A stretch of 64,000 bases of DNA, taken from Bacteroidales bacterium. GTDB taxonomy: Bacteria; Bacteroidota; Bacteroidia; Bacteroidales; F082. The DNA is taken from assembly GCA_028277395.1 (NCBI GenBank), contig JANQGJ010000021.1, positions 62,001 to 126,000 on the forward strand. The letters are read 5' to 3'. Under the pieces are notes generated by a model, which saw nothing but the letters and a program-made list of their open reading frames with translations, ran no database searches and was not told the origin of the DNA. The translations under genes and the position numbers were made by a program. Shown here in pieces: positions 56,635 to 64,000 of this stretch (position 1 is the first letter of the stretch; each line of letters opens with the position of its first letter).

Positions 56635-56790
56635 AACTTAATATTTTATTATCTGCCTAACTTACTATTGTCAATACCAGGTAATATCTATCAATATTCA
56701 TTTGCAAAACTAGCGGGAATTTCTGGTTTAATATTTTTGCACGTACTGACTGTATTCATGCTTTAAATGACGATCAAATCACATGAATAT
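56635..56790. repeat. Intergenic duplicate, copy 2
   Basis: This is the second copy of the block at 56271-56430. At 56732-56739 it carries TATTTTTG followed by C, a perfect plus-strand TAnnTTTGy box. The repeat may therefore be a duplicated promoter/leader of a gene now lost. Confidence 0.7.
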
Positions 56791-57427
56791 TTTGTTGGAA
56801 AGTAAACGTTGGACAATGAAGATCTTTGAGGTAATAAAAAGGAAGAATACCGGATCAGCACCTAAGAATAACGCCTGCGTCATTCCGTCATTCCCTGATA
56901 TAGGTTGCCCTCAATAGTCTATTAATATGAGAATAAATGAAATCCGATTTGAAAAAAGAAATGTTTTTCTGAAGAATTTAAAATGAAATGTCCATGATAG
57001 TACAATTATAAATTTAACACACCTGCCTGACCACGACAGGGCAGACACTATCATGTTTATTAACAACATGGTAAGTTTCACCTGTCGGTAGGCTGGCTGG
57101 TCTGGCAAATAAAATTAAAATATAAACAAATGAAACTGGTTAAACATTTTATATACTCATACAAATGCCCTTCTACTAGTTAAGATTTTCTGCTGCATTA
57201 CTTTAAATTTGCATCTTAACGCTTTCAAAACAAAATAATTAATCTGTTTATTACCATAGTTGGTAGTTTCATCCATTCCATTTAATACCACAACCTTTTA
57301 TTATTCTTAAAAACTACAGAATTATATTTTATCTAGCTACATCTTATGAGTTTTGTTCTACATCAGTCTTATGCAATGTTTGTACTAACAATGGTAGTAC
57401 TTACCTGTCAAGAAAATCTATTCGCCT

Positions 57428-58066
57428 CTAGAACCAAAAGTTTATACCGGTGAAAATATTAAAAAACATATCATTTTTATTTCCTTCATATGTGTCAAGT
57501 TTATCAGAAAAAGGATGGTTTGCTGTTGCACAAATATTCCAGCCAAATCTATCTGATATATTAAAGTAAACCTCCATTCCAGCTGTCAGGAAAAACGAAT
57601 TATCAGATATTTTTTTTTCAATACCTGTCACTTTGGTAAGCTCACTATTATAACTAATAAAACCAAGTCCAACAGGTAGCATAATGCTTAATGTCCTATT
57701 AATGCGCTTCTTTCCCAATAGGTTACTAATATTAATAGCTGCTGTTAGTGCAAACGCATTATAATCTGACTCAAAAGATACTCCAGGCATTTCACTTGAC
57801 ATCATACCATTTGCATACTGAAATCGAGATTCGAACAACAAACATGTCCTGTTTATTACCATTATACCTATACCTGGTTTCATTACACTTCCTTCTCCAA
57901 ATAAGTTATCATCTCCTGTGTAGTCACCCAGATAAATGGTGCCAATTATTCCACCTGCTACACCCCATGTGTGTCTATACTTTCTTGATGCTTCCTTCTG
58001 AGCACTGGAAAAACCAGTTGACAGAATTAACATTAAAATAACCCCAATTACCTTTTTATTTATCAT
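57428..58066 (-). CDS. Outer-membrane beta-barrel protein, unknown
   Basis: This 212-residue protein has a signal peptide (cut near GFSSAQK). Strand-rich segments follow (WGVAGGIIGTIYLGDYTG, FALTAAINISNLLG, FFLTAGMEVYFNIS), and it ends INFWF, a barrel-type C-terminus. It resembles the PorT/OmpA-barrel-like small proteins of Bacteroidota, but I cannot name a family. It stands alone between two decayed regions. Confidence 0.65.
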   Translation of the reverse strand: MINKKVIGVILMLILSTGFSSAQKEASRKYRHTWGVAGGIIGTIYLGDYTGDDNLFGEGSVMKPGIGIMVINRTCLLFESRFQYANGMMSSEMPGVSFESDYNAFALTAAINISNLLGKKRINRTLSIMLPVGLGFISYNSELTKVTGIEKKISDNSFFLTAGMEVYFNISDRFGWNICATANHPFSDKLDTYEGNKNDMFFNIFTGINFWF

Positions 58067-58919
58067 ATTATTAGTTTTTTAAATTTTTCTTCGCACTATT
58101 ATCACTATTATTATTTATTTGTGTTTATGCTCATAATTAAGAAGATGAATATCATATGTTAAACTACATCATTCTATGCTATTGTGTTTTGTAGTGTTTT
58201 TTATTTTATTCTTGATTGGTAATAGAACGGGTATATTTACTTATTTCTAGTGAGACGATCTAATGTTACTTTAAGAATATATCCGTTTTACATTAGTCAT
58301 TAAGATTTAGTGATTTATGACATGCATTTTACATGAGAACATTTTCCATATTGATAGATGCACAAAAAATAGCGTCAATATTGTTACAGTTTTTAGAAAA
58401 TTCTTCGACACAGACACACCAGGAAGACGCATGAAATTTTTATATTCGTTATCATTGTTATTTTTTTAGTTTCACAATTCTACGTATTACGTACATTTAC
58501 ATTGTACTTTGCGTTGTGTGTCTGAATTTCACGATTTTAATTAGATTGCAAATATCAAGTACAATGTTATAGCAGCCTAATTTTCAACATTACAAAAGCG
58601 TTTCATTAATTTATTCAACCATTACAAAAGCGTTTCATATTTGACAAAAGCGCACATAAACCGCAAATTGTGTTGTACAAGTCTAACTCTGTCCTTTCTG
58701 CCAAACTAGGTTTTGCAAGTTTCATCCGATTAAATAATTTTATATATCTTGGTGTATTTTGCTTTTAGATTTCACGTAGCTATGGGATCAACTCATCCAG
58801 TTTGTTGGCTTTGTTTACCAGGATCTTTTCCAGTACACCTTTGAGACTTAATAAGGATATTTGTTGTGTCGTTGTATCCAACTTTGCAACCATGTCTTGA
58901 TTTTTCATATATAATGGCT
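58067..58919. other. Decayed interval with short repeats
   Basis: This A+T-rich region has no supported gene. It contains the CATTACAAAAGCGTTTCAT repeats described separately. A 42-codon minus-strand frame at 58780-58908 (MKNQDMVAKLDTT...) lies directly downstream of the IS66 remnant and may be a fragment of the same lost element, but I cannot place it in a family. Confidence 0.4.
58589..58656. repeat. Short repeats CATTACAAAAGCGTTTCAT
   Basis: Two near-identical copies lie at 58589-58609 and 58620-58640, with a partial third (GACAAAAGCGCACA) at 58643-58656. A related copy, ATCACAAATGCGTTTCATTAA, occurs 2.3 kb away at 56250-56270. They could be ends of a lost mobile element. Confidence 0.5.
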
Positions 58920-59278
58920 TTATAAATACTGGAACTCAAGATTTTGAGGGAGTAGATATTGAAGTTTGTTGACTTTGCATTCCGGTATGATCTCCATTAC
59001 TTTCTTCAGCCACACTTATGGATTGTTATTATTCTCTTGCATGTTCCAAAAAATGAATAAACATGGCTGTTTTGCATACTGCATTTTATGATCCTACAAT
59101 GAAATAGTTTTACGATCTGTTGCCAATAACCTTTTAGTTTTCGTAATCATGTTATCATCAATTTCCAGATGGTCATCAGAAAGACAGGTTCTCAATTTGT
59201 CCTATCTAATAAAGTATTCTCAATAGCCTTTCTATACAAACTCATTGGCAAAGTGGTTTTTATTGTCCAATCATTCAT
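58920..59278 (-). pseudogene. IS66 family transposase (TnpC), C-terminal remnant
   Basis: Pieces of the IS66 transposase C-terminus can be read on the minus strand in shifting frames, in the right order: LPMSLYRKAIENTLLDR, DDHLEIDDN, TKRLLATDRKTIS, KTAMFIHF, then VWLKKVMEIIPECKVNKL and LQYLLPQNLEF. They match the IS66 end (shared words LEIDNN, GRK, TAM, WL..V...IP, LLP). Stops and frameshifts interrupt it, so it is inactive. No clear terminal inverted repeats or intact partners were seen. Confidence 0.7.
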
Positions 59279-59607
59279 TTTCTATTATTATTCAATTTGG
59301 GTATTGCATGGTCAAAACGGAAGGAGATATGCGCTCAACCGGAGCAAGGACGATATTCCACAAAACGTTCTATCATATATAACTTTTATATTTCCTGTTT
59401 CAATAGCAAATGAGGGACGATATTCTTACACGATTACAATATTTACCCAGCAACAGGCCAATCTCCTGCCATAATTCAACAGCAAAACATTTCTTCTTCT
59501 GACTTTATTAGCACGGAACAATTGTGGAAACAATGGTTGCCGGAAAGAACACTGGTTTGGCAAAAGTCCTTCACTAATTTTCTCATTCATATTCCTGGAA
59601 AGTTACT
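59279..59607. other. Gene-free interval upstream of the IS66 remnant
   Basis: This stretch probably belongs to the eroded insertion sequence, but I could not align it to a transposase in any frame. Confidence 0.35.
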
Positions 59608-61962
59608 CTATTGTGATAATTTATCCAATATACGAAATTCTTTGTCGAGCAAATAAATTGATGGTGTTCCGAATACATTATAAAGTTCAACTATTTCGTC
59701 ATTCCAGTAATCACTGGCCTGCACGTGATGCCAGTTTGGCAACAGTTTGTTACCCAAATCTGTACTGCTGCTATCCTGATCAATATTAACAGCAACTACT
59801 GTTATGTTATATTTATTGGATAATTTTTCGTACAGCGCAGGAAGCGTTTTTTTGCAATGATCACACCAATCAGCCCAAAAAACAACATAAGTTGTATCTG
59901 CATTAATATTATAAAGCTGTTTTTCTATTCCATTATCAATCCAGTTTATATTTGGGGCAATATTACCAGTGGCCATCCGCTTATAACCTTCCAGACGTTT
60001 TTTAACATCAATATTACTATTTGAACATCCAACAAGATAAAGTGTATCCATGTACAACATAAGATCTTCACGTCCAGCGGCATTCAGTTTTTTCCATATG
60101 TAGTTTCCTACCTGCGATACCGATTTTTCGGGAATCCAATGCTGCGATGAAAAGAGTAAATCAATGGTATTTTTCAGGTCGTTATAACCAAACATAATCC
60201 AGGCATCGATCAATTGTTTATATAAAGGGCTGTAATATATTATGGTATCAAAATAATTTGTTGATAATAATCTGTGGAAATCATCGTACTCAACCTGTTT
60301 CTTTGGTTTATGTGTTTTCAAATTATTTAACATAAAGTGAGCATTGATCAATGCCTGAACCTCAATACTGATGTTTATATCAGCTATCATTTTTTCTGCC
60401 AAATTGTGAGTTTTCTGCAGTTTATATTTCATTTTTTCGATAAAATCCGATTCCGGAAAAGGGTATTCATCAACAACACGGTTGTAATGCTGTATTTGCA
60501 TTAAGTATTGGTTTAACTGTTTCAAATATTGATTATAAGAACTGTTTACAGTATCAGCATGAATAAATTGTTGTATTTCGTATTTATTATTTGCAAGTAA
60601 ACAAATATCATTTATATTTTGATTAATACCAGAATACAAGATCAGTTGTCTGTTTATTATGTTCTCATTCTCGTAAATATTCAACTGGTTTAAACCGTAT
60701 TTATCAAAACTTTTCTTCTTGTTTTCATTGGTAAAATACCAGGTACTGATATCTACATTAGAAATTTCAGGCCAGTTTCCTTTAAGTTGTAAAGTAGTTT
60801 CACCAATTTGTGTTTGATATTTCAGGCTGGTATCTGGCGGTTGGTTTTTAGCTAGTTCACGTTTTCTTTTTAACTCCTGCATTCGTTTATTTCGTTCAAG
60901 TTTTTGTTTGGCTGTTTTTTCTGCAACAGGAGCCTCAAGCATCTCCATCATTTCAATTGCATTGCTAGTAGTATATACAAGAGTATTATTGTTGTCAGTT
61001 AACACAAAATCAGCTTGGTTGTGGAAATTTTCAATATCAGTTGAATCAAGATTTATATAAAGAAAATTACAACTTAGATTATTACCAATACCCTCAATTA
61101 ATCTATCTGTTAGTAATGAGATATCACGTGCTACAATTATTTCCCTGTCAGGGTATATTTTATCTGTTAGTCTGATTAGGCTTATTAAGTATACAATATC
61201 AAAGTTATTTTTCACTTGGTTGAAAACGAATATCTTATCTACTACCCGGTCTGCCAGAGTACCCCTTTTCTTTTTATATTTATCATAAACGGTATAATTT
61301 TTTGAAAACTCCAGAGACTGAGTTCTTGGTGTAAGTGTTTGGTAGTAAGTTTTAAATTTTCGAAACAAAGGTTCAGCCATGCTAATAATTCCGCGTCCGT
61401 AATACTGAGCAGCATATCGGTTTACCAAATTTTGCATTTGCAATGTATCGGTGCTGGTATCGTAAACAATAGAAAAATGCCTGTAAATCTTTTCTTCAAC
61501 AATACTTAAAATTGTATCTTCATTTGTACACTTTCCTTCCAGGCTGTTAACAAAACACTTGGCTATATCATTCGATAATACTGCGTTTTTTTCGATGTAC
61601 TTGAAATAGTTATAACTCAGCAATAACAGGCTATCGTAATATATATGTAATTCTTTTAGATTTTGCGACCCATAGCATTGGCCAATAGTTCGTTGCACTT
61701 CAAAATTCGCATATAGTGCTGAGTCTGACAAACCACGAAGGCTGTCCGACATTTCTTTGTAGGATTTAAAAACCCTTTTGTACTCCTTATGAATCAGGAT
61801 ACTGTCGGCTGGCAGAGTGTTGTATATATCGTTTAGAAGCCTAAAGGCAATGCTGTTTTTTCTGTGAATTAATGCCTGATCATCAAATGATTGTGCTTTA
61901 ACCGATCCGGCGAATATTATTTGAGCTAAAAGAAAGACGGTTATTTTTATTTTCATGTTCAT
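59608..61962 (-). CDS. Large exported protein with C-terminal thioredoxin domain
   Basis: The 784-residue protein has a signal peptide (cut near SVKAQSF). Residues 25-640 are mostly helical with no motif I recognise, including a Lys/Arg-rich coiled-coil-like segment near residues 350-375. The C-terminal 130 residues form a TlpA/thioredoxin fold: FWADWCDHCKKTLPALY with the CxxC redox pair, and cis-proline in FGTPSIYLLD. It is a probable periplasmic thiol-disulfide oxidoreductase, far longer than ordinary TlpA (about 180). ATG 61956 is an alternative start. Confidence 0.78.
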   Translation of the reverse strand: MNMKIKITVFLLAQIIFAGSVKAQSFDDQALIHRKNSIAFRLLNDIYNTLPADSILIHKEYKRVFKSYKEMSDSLRGLSDSALYANFEVQRTIGQCYGSQNLKELHIYYDSLLLLSYNYFKYIEKNAVLSNDIAKCFVNSLEGKCTNEDTILSIVEEKIYRHFSIVYDTSTDTLQMQNLVNRYAAQYYGRGIISMAEPLFRKFKTYYQTLTPRTQSLEFSKNYTVYDKYKKKRGTLADRVVDKIFVFNQVKNNFDIVYLISLIRLTDKIYPDREIIVARDISLLTDRLIEGIGNNLSCNFLYINLDSTDIENFHNQADFVLTDNNNTLVYTTSNAIEMMEMLEAPVAEKTAKQKLERNKRMQELKRKRELAKNQPPDTSLKYQTQIGETTLQLKGNWPEISNVDISTWYFTNENKKKSFDKYGLNQLNIYENENIINRQLILYSGINQNINDICLLANNKYEIQQFIHADTVNSSYNQYLKQLNQYLMQIQHYNRVVDEYPFPESDFIEKMKYKLQKTHNLAEKMIADINISIEVQALINAHFMLNNLKTHKPKKQVEYDDFHRLLSTNYFDTIIYYSPLYKQLIDAWIMFGYNDLKNTIDLLFSSQHWIPEKSVSQVGNYIWKKLNAAGREDLMLYMDTLYLVGCSNSNIDVKKRLEGYKRMATGNIAPNINWIDNGIEKQLYNINADTTYVVFWADWCDHCKKTLPALYEKLSNKYNITVVAVNIDQDSSSTDLGNKLLPNWHHVQASDYWNDEIVELYNVFGTPSIYLLDKEFRILDKLSQ

Positions 61963-62024
61963 ATTATATCGTTTTTTGTGGGATTGTGTAATTGTGTAAT
62001 TGTTTAATCGTTTATGTGTTTTAG

Positions 62025-62051
62025 TTGTGTAGATATGGATTTTGGAAATAG
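62025..62051. repeat. 27-bp direct repeat, left copy
   Basis: The bases TTGTGTAGATATGG...GAAATAG are identical to 62488-62514. Both copies are preceded by low-complexity GTTTAATCGTTT-type sequence. The pair brackets the four-helix-bundle gene. Confidence 0.8.
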
Positions 62052-62066
62052 TATAAATTCAGCTAC

Positions 62067-62429
62067 TTAACAATTTAACTGGTATTTGTGAAGGCTATTC
62101 AATTGATCTGCAATATATGTTATCATTTCTCTTAGTTTCAAGTAATTTTCGTTATCAATATATCCTAGTTCATTTGCTATTATTGCCTGGTTTAGAAGTT
62201 CCATTAAACTACTATAAGCTATTGTTGTAAAATGTGCTTTATCTGCTTTGGTTTTACTACTGGTTCCTTCAGCTATATTTGAAGCAACGGAAACAGCTGC
62301 TCTTTGCATTTGTGATACCAGACCATATTTTTCACTGGTTGGAAATTTTGAAACATTTTTGTATATGTTAATTGTTAAACTTTTTGTATTCTTCCACACT
62401 TCAAGCTTTTCGAATGAGAATGTATGCAT
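62067..62429 (-). CDS. Four-helix-bundle protein (S23/IVP family, Avd-like)
   Basis: The 120-residue protein carries the hallmarks FSFEKLEVWKNTKSLTINIY, EKYGLVSQMQRAAVSVASNI followed by AEG, and a last helix LREMITYIADQL. This family includes proteins encoded in 23S rRNA intervening sequences and the accessory protein Avd of diversity-generating retroelements, which binds the reverse transcriptase and template RNA. It is not inside rRNA here. A reverse-transcriptase fragment lies 43 bases upstream, which favours an Avd-like origin, but stand-alone relatives are common in Bacteroidota. Confidence 0.85.
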   Translation of the reverse strand: MHTFSFEKLEVWKNTKSLTINIYKNVSKFPTSEKYGLVSQMQRAAVSVASNIAEGTSSKTKADKAHFTTIAYSSLMELLNQAIIANELGYIDNENYLKLREMITYIADQLNSLHKYQLNC

Positions 62430-62472
62430 GGTTTGATTATTTGATTGGTTTATTGTTTAAGTGTTTAATCGT

Positions 62473-62865
62473 TTAGTTGTGTAATTGTTGTGTAGATATG
62501 GATTTTGGAAATAGCAAAGATTTAGCTGGTTTACTGCAAATAGCCGGAATAACTGATGTAGCAAACCTGTTTGGTACTGTTTTTAGCCCCAGCAGCATTT
62601 TGTATGCAAGTTGCAGATCAGCTAGTACCATGGTAAGTGGAACTGACGGATAAAATTTCTCTATATCCGGCTTAATAAAATAAGGATTGTTTTTTTTGCA
62701 GGCAGCAACCTTATCAATAACATAATTATGCTGCCAACCACTGTAATACAAATCCGGTAGTCTTTTTTTAAGCAAAGGTTTAAACATTTGCCTAAATTCG
62801 CCTGCCAGTTTTTGCATAGGGTAGCACGACGTTTGTTGCCTGTATGGCAGGAGTTTAATAGCCAT
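62473..62865 (-). pseudogene. Reverse transcriptase, N-terminal fragment
   Basis: The 130-codon frame has FRQMFKPLLKKRLPDLYYSG, then NPYFIKPDIEKFYPSVPLTMV, matching the first catalytic Asp region of RVT_1 polymerases (DIxxFYPSV). The palm continuation with YxDD, fingers and thumb are missing. The frame's last dozen residues (LFPKSISTQQ) are encoded by the right 27-bp repeat, so the gene has been cut there. It may derive from a retroelement such as a DGR. It is not expected to be active. Confidence 0.6.
62488..62514. repeat. 27-bp direct repeat, right copy
   Basis: Identical to 62025-62051. It lies inside the 3' end of the reverse-transcriptase fragment, 463 bases from the left copy. Confidence 0.8.
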
Positions 62866-63005
62866 AACTTCTGTTTATTTTATTGTTCAATTCCATTTCG
62901 TAAGTTTTATTAACATAAACTGGCACATGTGCACTGGTTAAAATGCACATTAACAGGTATATATAATGTAGTTTTGTGGCTTCTGCACATGCTACGCTAA
63001 TTTTT

Positions 63006-63040
63006 ATATGCCAGGGTAGGCGTGGTCTACCCTGGCATAT
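63006..63040. other. Perfect hairpin, 14-bp stem and 7-base loop
   Basis: ATATGCCAGGGTAG and its exact reverse complement flank GCGTGGT. It lies 80 bases beyond the stop of the lectin-domain gene. No good T-run follows on either strand. It could be a terminator for that gene. DGR targets also carry hairpins just downstream of their variable region. Confidence 0.7.
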
Positions 63041-63120
63041 GAAGCAAAAAACTATTTACAACTTAAAAAAAGTAAATAATTAGCAATCCTCAGTAGTGAC
63101 CAAAAAATCTGGATAGTCCA

Positions 63121-64000
63121 CTAGTCAACTATGCACCGCACAGTATAACCTCTAATTCTATGAAAATTGCTATCCTCCATCGCCAATCCCGATGTAAATA
63201 GAAGACCTTTGAACCAATGAGAAGTACCTACCGTACTGCTAGGGTAACGACCCTCTGACCCTTGATTATTGAAGTCGAATTTTTCTGTGCTTGAAGGATG
63301 TCTATAACCGGCACTTGTTAGTTTAAGCGGACTTGCATAAGCACCTGCACAGTCCTCACTGTCCCAGGAATTTATTTCGTTCAACCATTCTGATTCTGTA
63401 GGCAGTCTGCACCCAGAAGGACAGGGGTTATTCACTCCATTAACACCTTGCCATAAATTATCATCATTAGTATCTAACCAATCTAAGTTTTCTGAAGGTG
63501 GTGTCCCATACATTATAAATTTCGCATCCCATGGATTGCCCTCATTTGGTGTGCTGGTCGTGGCTTTTGTAGAAATGGTATCACTGTCAGTTAATTGGTG
63601 CCCATCGGCCGCTCGACCCCATTGGAAATAGTACCCGTAAGCCAGATTATCATCTGAGGCAGTAGCTACCTGAGATGCTCCAAGATTACGATCCAGCCAA
63701 TCTTCGCCAGTACCAGGATTATTTACAGTAGAAAGAATGTGAAGCGTAGCATCGTCAGTTGTTGCATTATTGCAGTCTCCTGTTATTACACACTTGTACC
63801 GGTAATCATCCATGCCTGATACATTGCTGATACTAAGATTAGCCGTAGTTGCACCACTGTATATACCACCATTACTAACATTTACAAAACCAGAGCCTTG
63901 GTTTTCCTGCCATTGGTAGGTATTTGCATTGGTTACGGTTACTTCAAAATCAGCTGTACCATTGTTCATAGCATTAGCATCTTGTGGTTGACCAGTTATC
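63121..64000 (-). CDS. Surface protein with Ig-like and C-type-lectin-like (DGR-target type) domain, 3' part
   Basis: The frame stays open to the right edge, so this is the C-terminal part (over 290 residues). An Ig-like domain (TYQWQENQGSGFVNV, YRYKCVITGDC) leads to a domain with LDRNLGASQVA, YGYYFQWGRAADG, CPSGCRLPTESEW, LKLTSAGYRHPSS, GSEGRYPSST and the end GYTVRCIVD. This is the formylglycine-enzyme/C-type-lectin fold of the Fibrobacter-paralogous/DGR-target class, whose last 40 residues form the variable ligand-binding face. It is probably secreted or surface-anchored. Confidence 0.75.
   Translation of the reverse strand, partial: ITGQPQDANAMNNGTADFEVTVTNANTYQWQENQGSGFVNVSNGGIYSGATTANLSISNVSGMDDYRYKCVITGDCNNATTDDATLHILSTVNNPGTGEDWLDRNLGASQVATASDDNLAYGYYFQWGRAADGHQLTDSDTISTKATTSTPNEGNPWDAKFIMYGTPPSENLDWLDTNDDNLWQGVNGVNNPCPSGCRLPTESEWLNEINSWDSEDCAGAYASPLKLTSAGYRHPSSTEKFDFNNQGSEGRYPSSTVGTSHWFKGLLFTSGLAMEDSNFHRIRGYTVRCIVD

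Larger units (their letters stand above)
56125..57427. other. 1.3-kb gene-free region with a duplicated block
   Basis: No convincing gene lies here. It contains the upstream region of the inositol-lipid operon, a duplicated block of about 158 bases, and an imperfect inverted motif around 57022-57047 and 57077-57107 built on CCTGCC/GACAGG words. A 33-codon frame at 56816 on the plus strand has no support. Confidence 0.5.

Noticed and set aside
56816-56917. 33-codon plus-strand frame after repeat copy 2
   Set aside because: Too short, no family resemblance and low-complexity C-terminus; kept only as part of the gene-free region.
56911-57108. 65-residue minus-strand frame
   Set aside because: It runs through short palindromic repeat words and a low-complexity tail, with no leader or family features.
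59169-59474. 101-residue plus-strand frame
   Set aside because: It lies antisense to the IS66 remnant and shows no protein-like features.
62473-63120. DGR template repeat
   Set aside because: Nothing between the RT fragment and the lectin gene resembles the last 140 bases of the lectin gene even allowing adenine changes.

Overview
The window is chromosomal DNA from a Bacteroidota bacterium, most likely of the Bacteroidales/Marinilabiliales branch. The evidence is the type IX secretion set porP-gldK-gldL-gldM-gldN, menaquinone genes, an operon for sphingolipid and inositol-lipid synthesis, A+T-rich DNA, A-rich leaders without Shine-Dalgarno sequences, and repeated TAnnTTTG promoter boxes, which are the Bacteroidota -7 element. 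There is no rRNA and no CRISPR array. One tRNA gene is present.

Layout. 1-5.9 kb: the start of sfsA (running off the left edge), menB-menA, and two tandem CLC chloride-transporter genes with CBS domains. 5.9-15.8 kb, minus strand: groES-groEL; a unit of sigma-54 activator, lptE, TPR protein and secG; then pheT and recG. 15.8-22 kb, minus: the type IX secretion core. 22-23.4 kb: thpR, a PKD lipoprotein and tRNA-Ala(GGC). 23.7-27.8 kb, minus: a tungstate/molybdate importer (wtpA, an outer-membrane porin, wtpB, wtpC). 28.3-36.3 kb: an accessory stretch with a UDP-galactopyranose mutase and two glycosyltransferases, an ArnT-like transferase, two small genes and three broken genes. 36.5-45.4 kb: an RND efflux operon, a LytS/LytTR two-component pair, a metallophosphoesterase lipoprotein and a barrel-like protein.

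45.8-56.1 kb, minus strand: ten tightly packed co-directional genes. They encode an inositol-1-phosphate synthase, a CDP-alcohol phosphatidyltransferase, a PgpA-type phosphatase, a GtrA protein, a DUF5686 outer-membrane protein, serine palmitoyltransferase, a GNAT protein resembling bacterial ceramide synthase, an SDR resembling the ceramide reductase CerR, a DUF4833-like protein and a PAP2 enzyme resembling inositol-phosphorylceramide synthase. Read together, this is a nearly complete route from serine, acyl-CoA and glucose-6-phosphate to inositol phosphoceramide, plus three genes of unknown role. It is the most interesting unit of the window.

56.1-64 kb: gene-poor, decayed DNA with a duplicated intergenic block, an IS66 transposase remnant and short repeats. 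It then holds a large thioredoxin-domain protein, an Avd/S23-like four-helix-bundle gene bracketed by 27-bp direct repeats, a reverse-transcriptase fragment, a perfect 14-bp-stem hairpin and the 3' part of an Ig/C-type-lectin surface protein. This last group looks like part or remnant of a diversity-generating retroelement, but no template repeat is visible.
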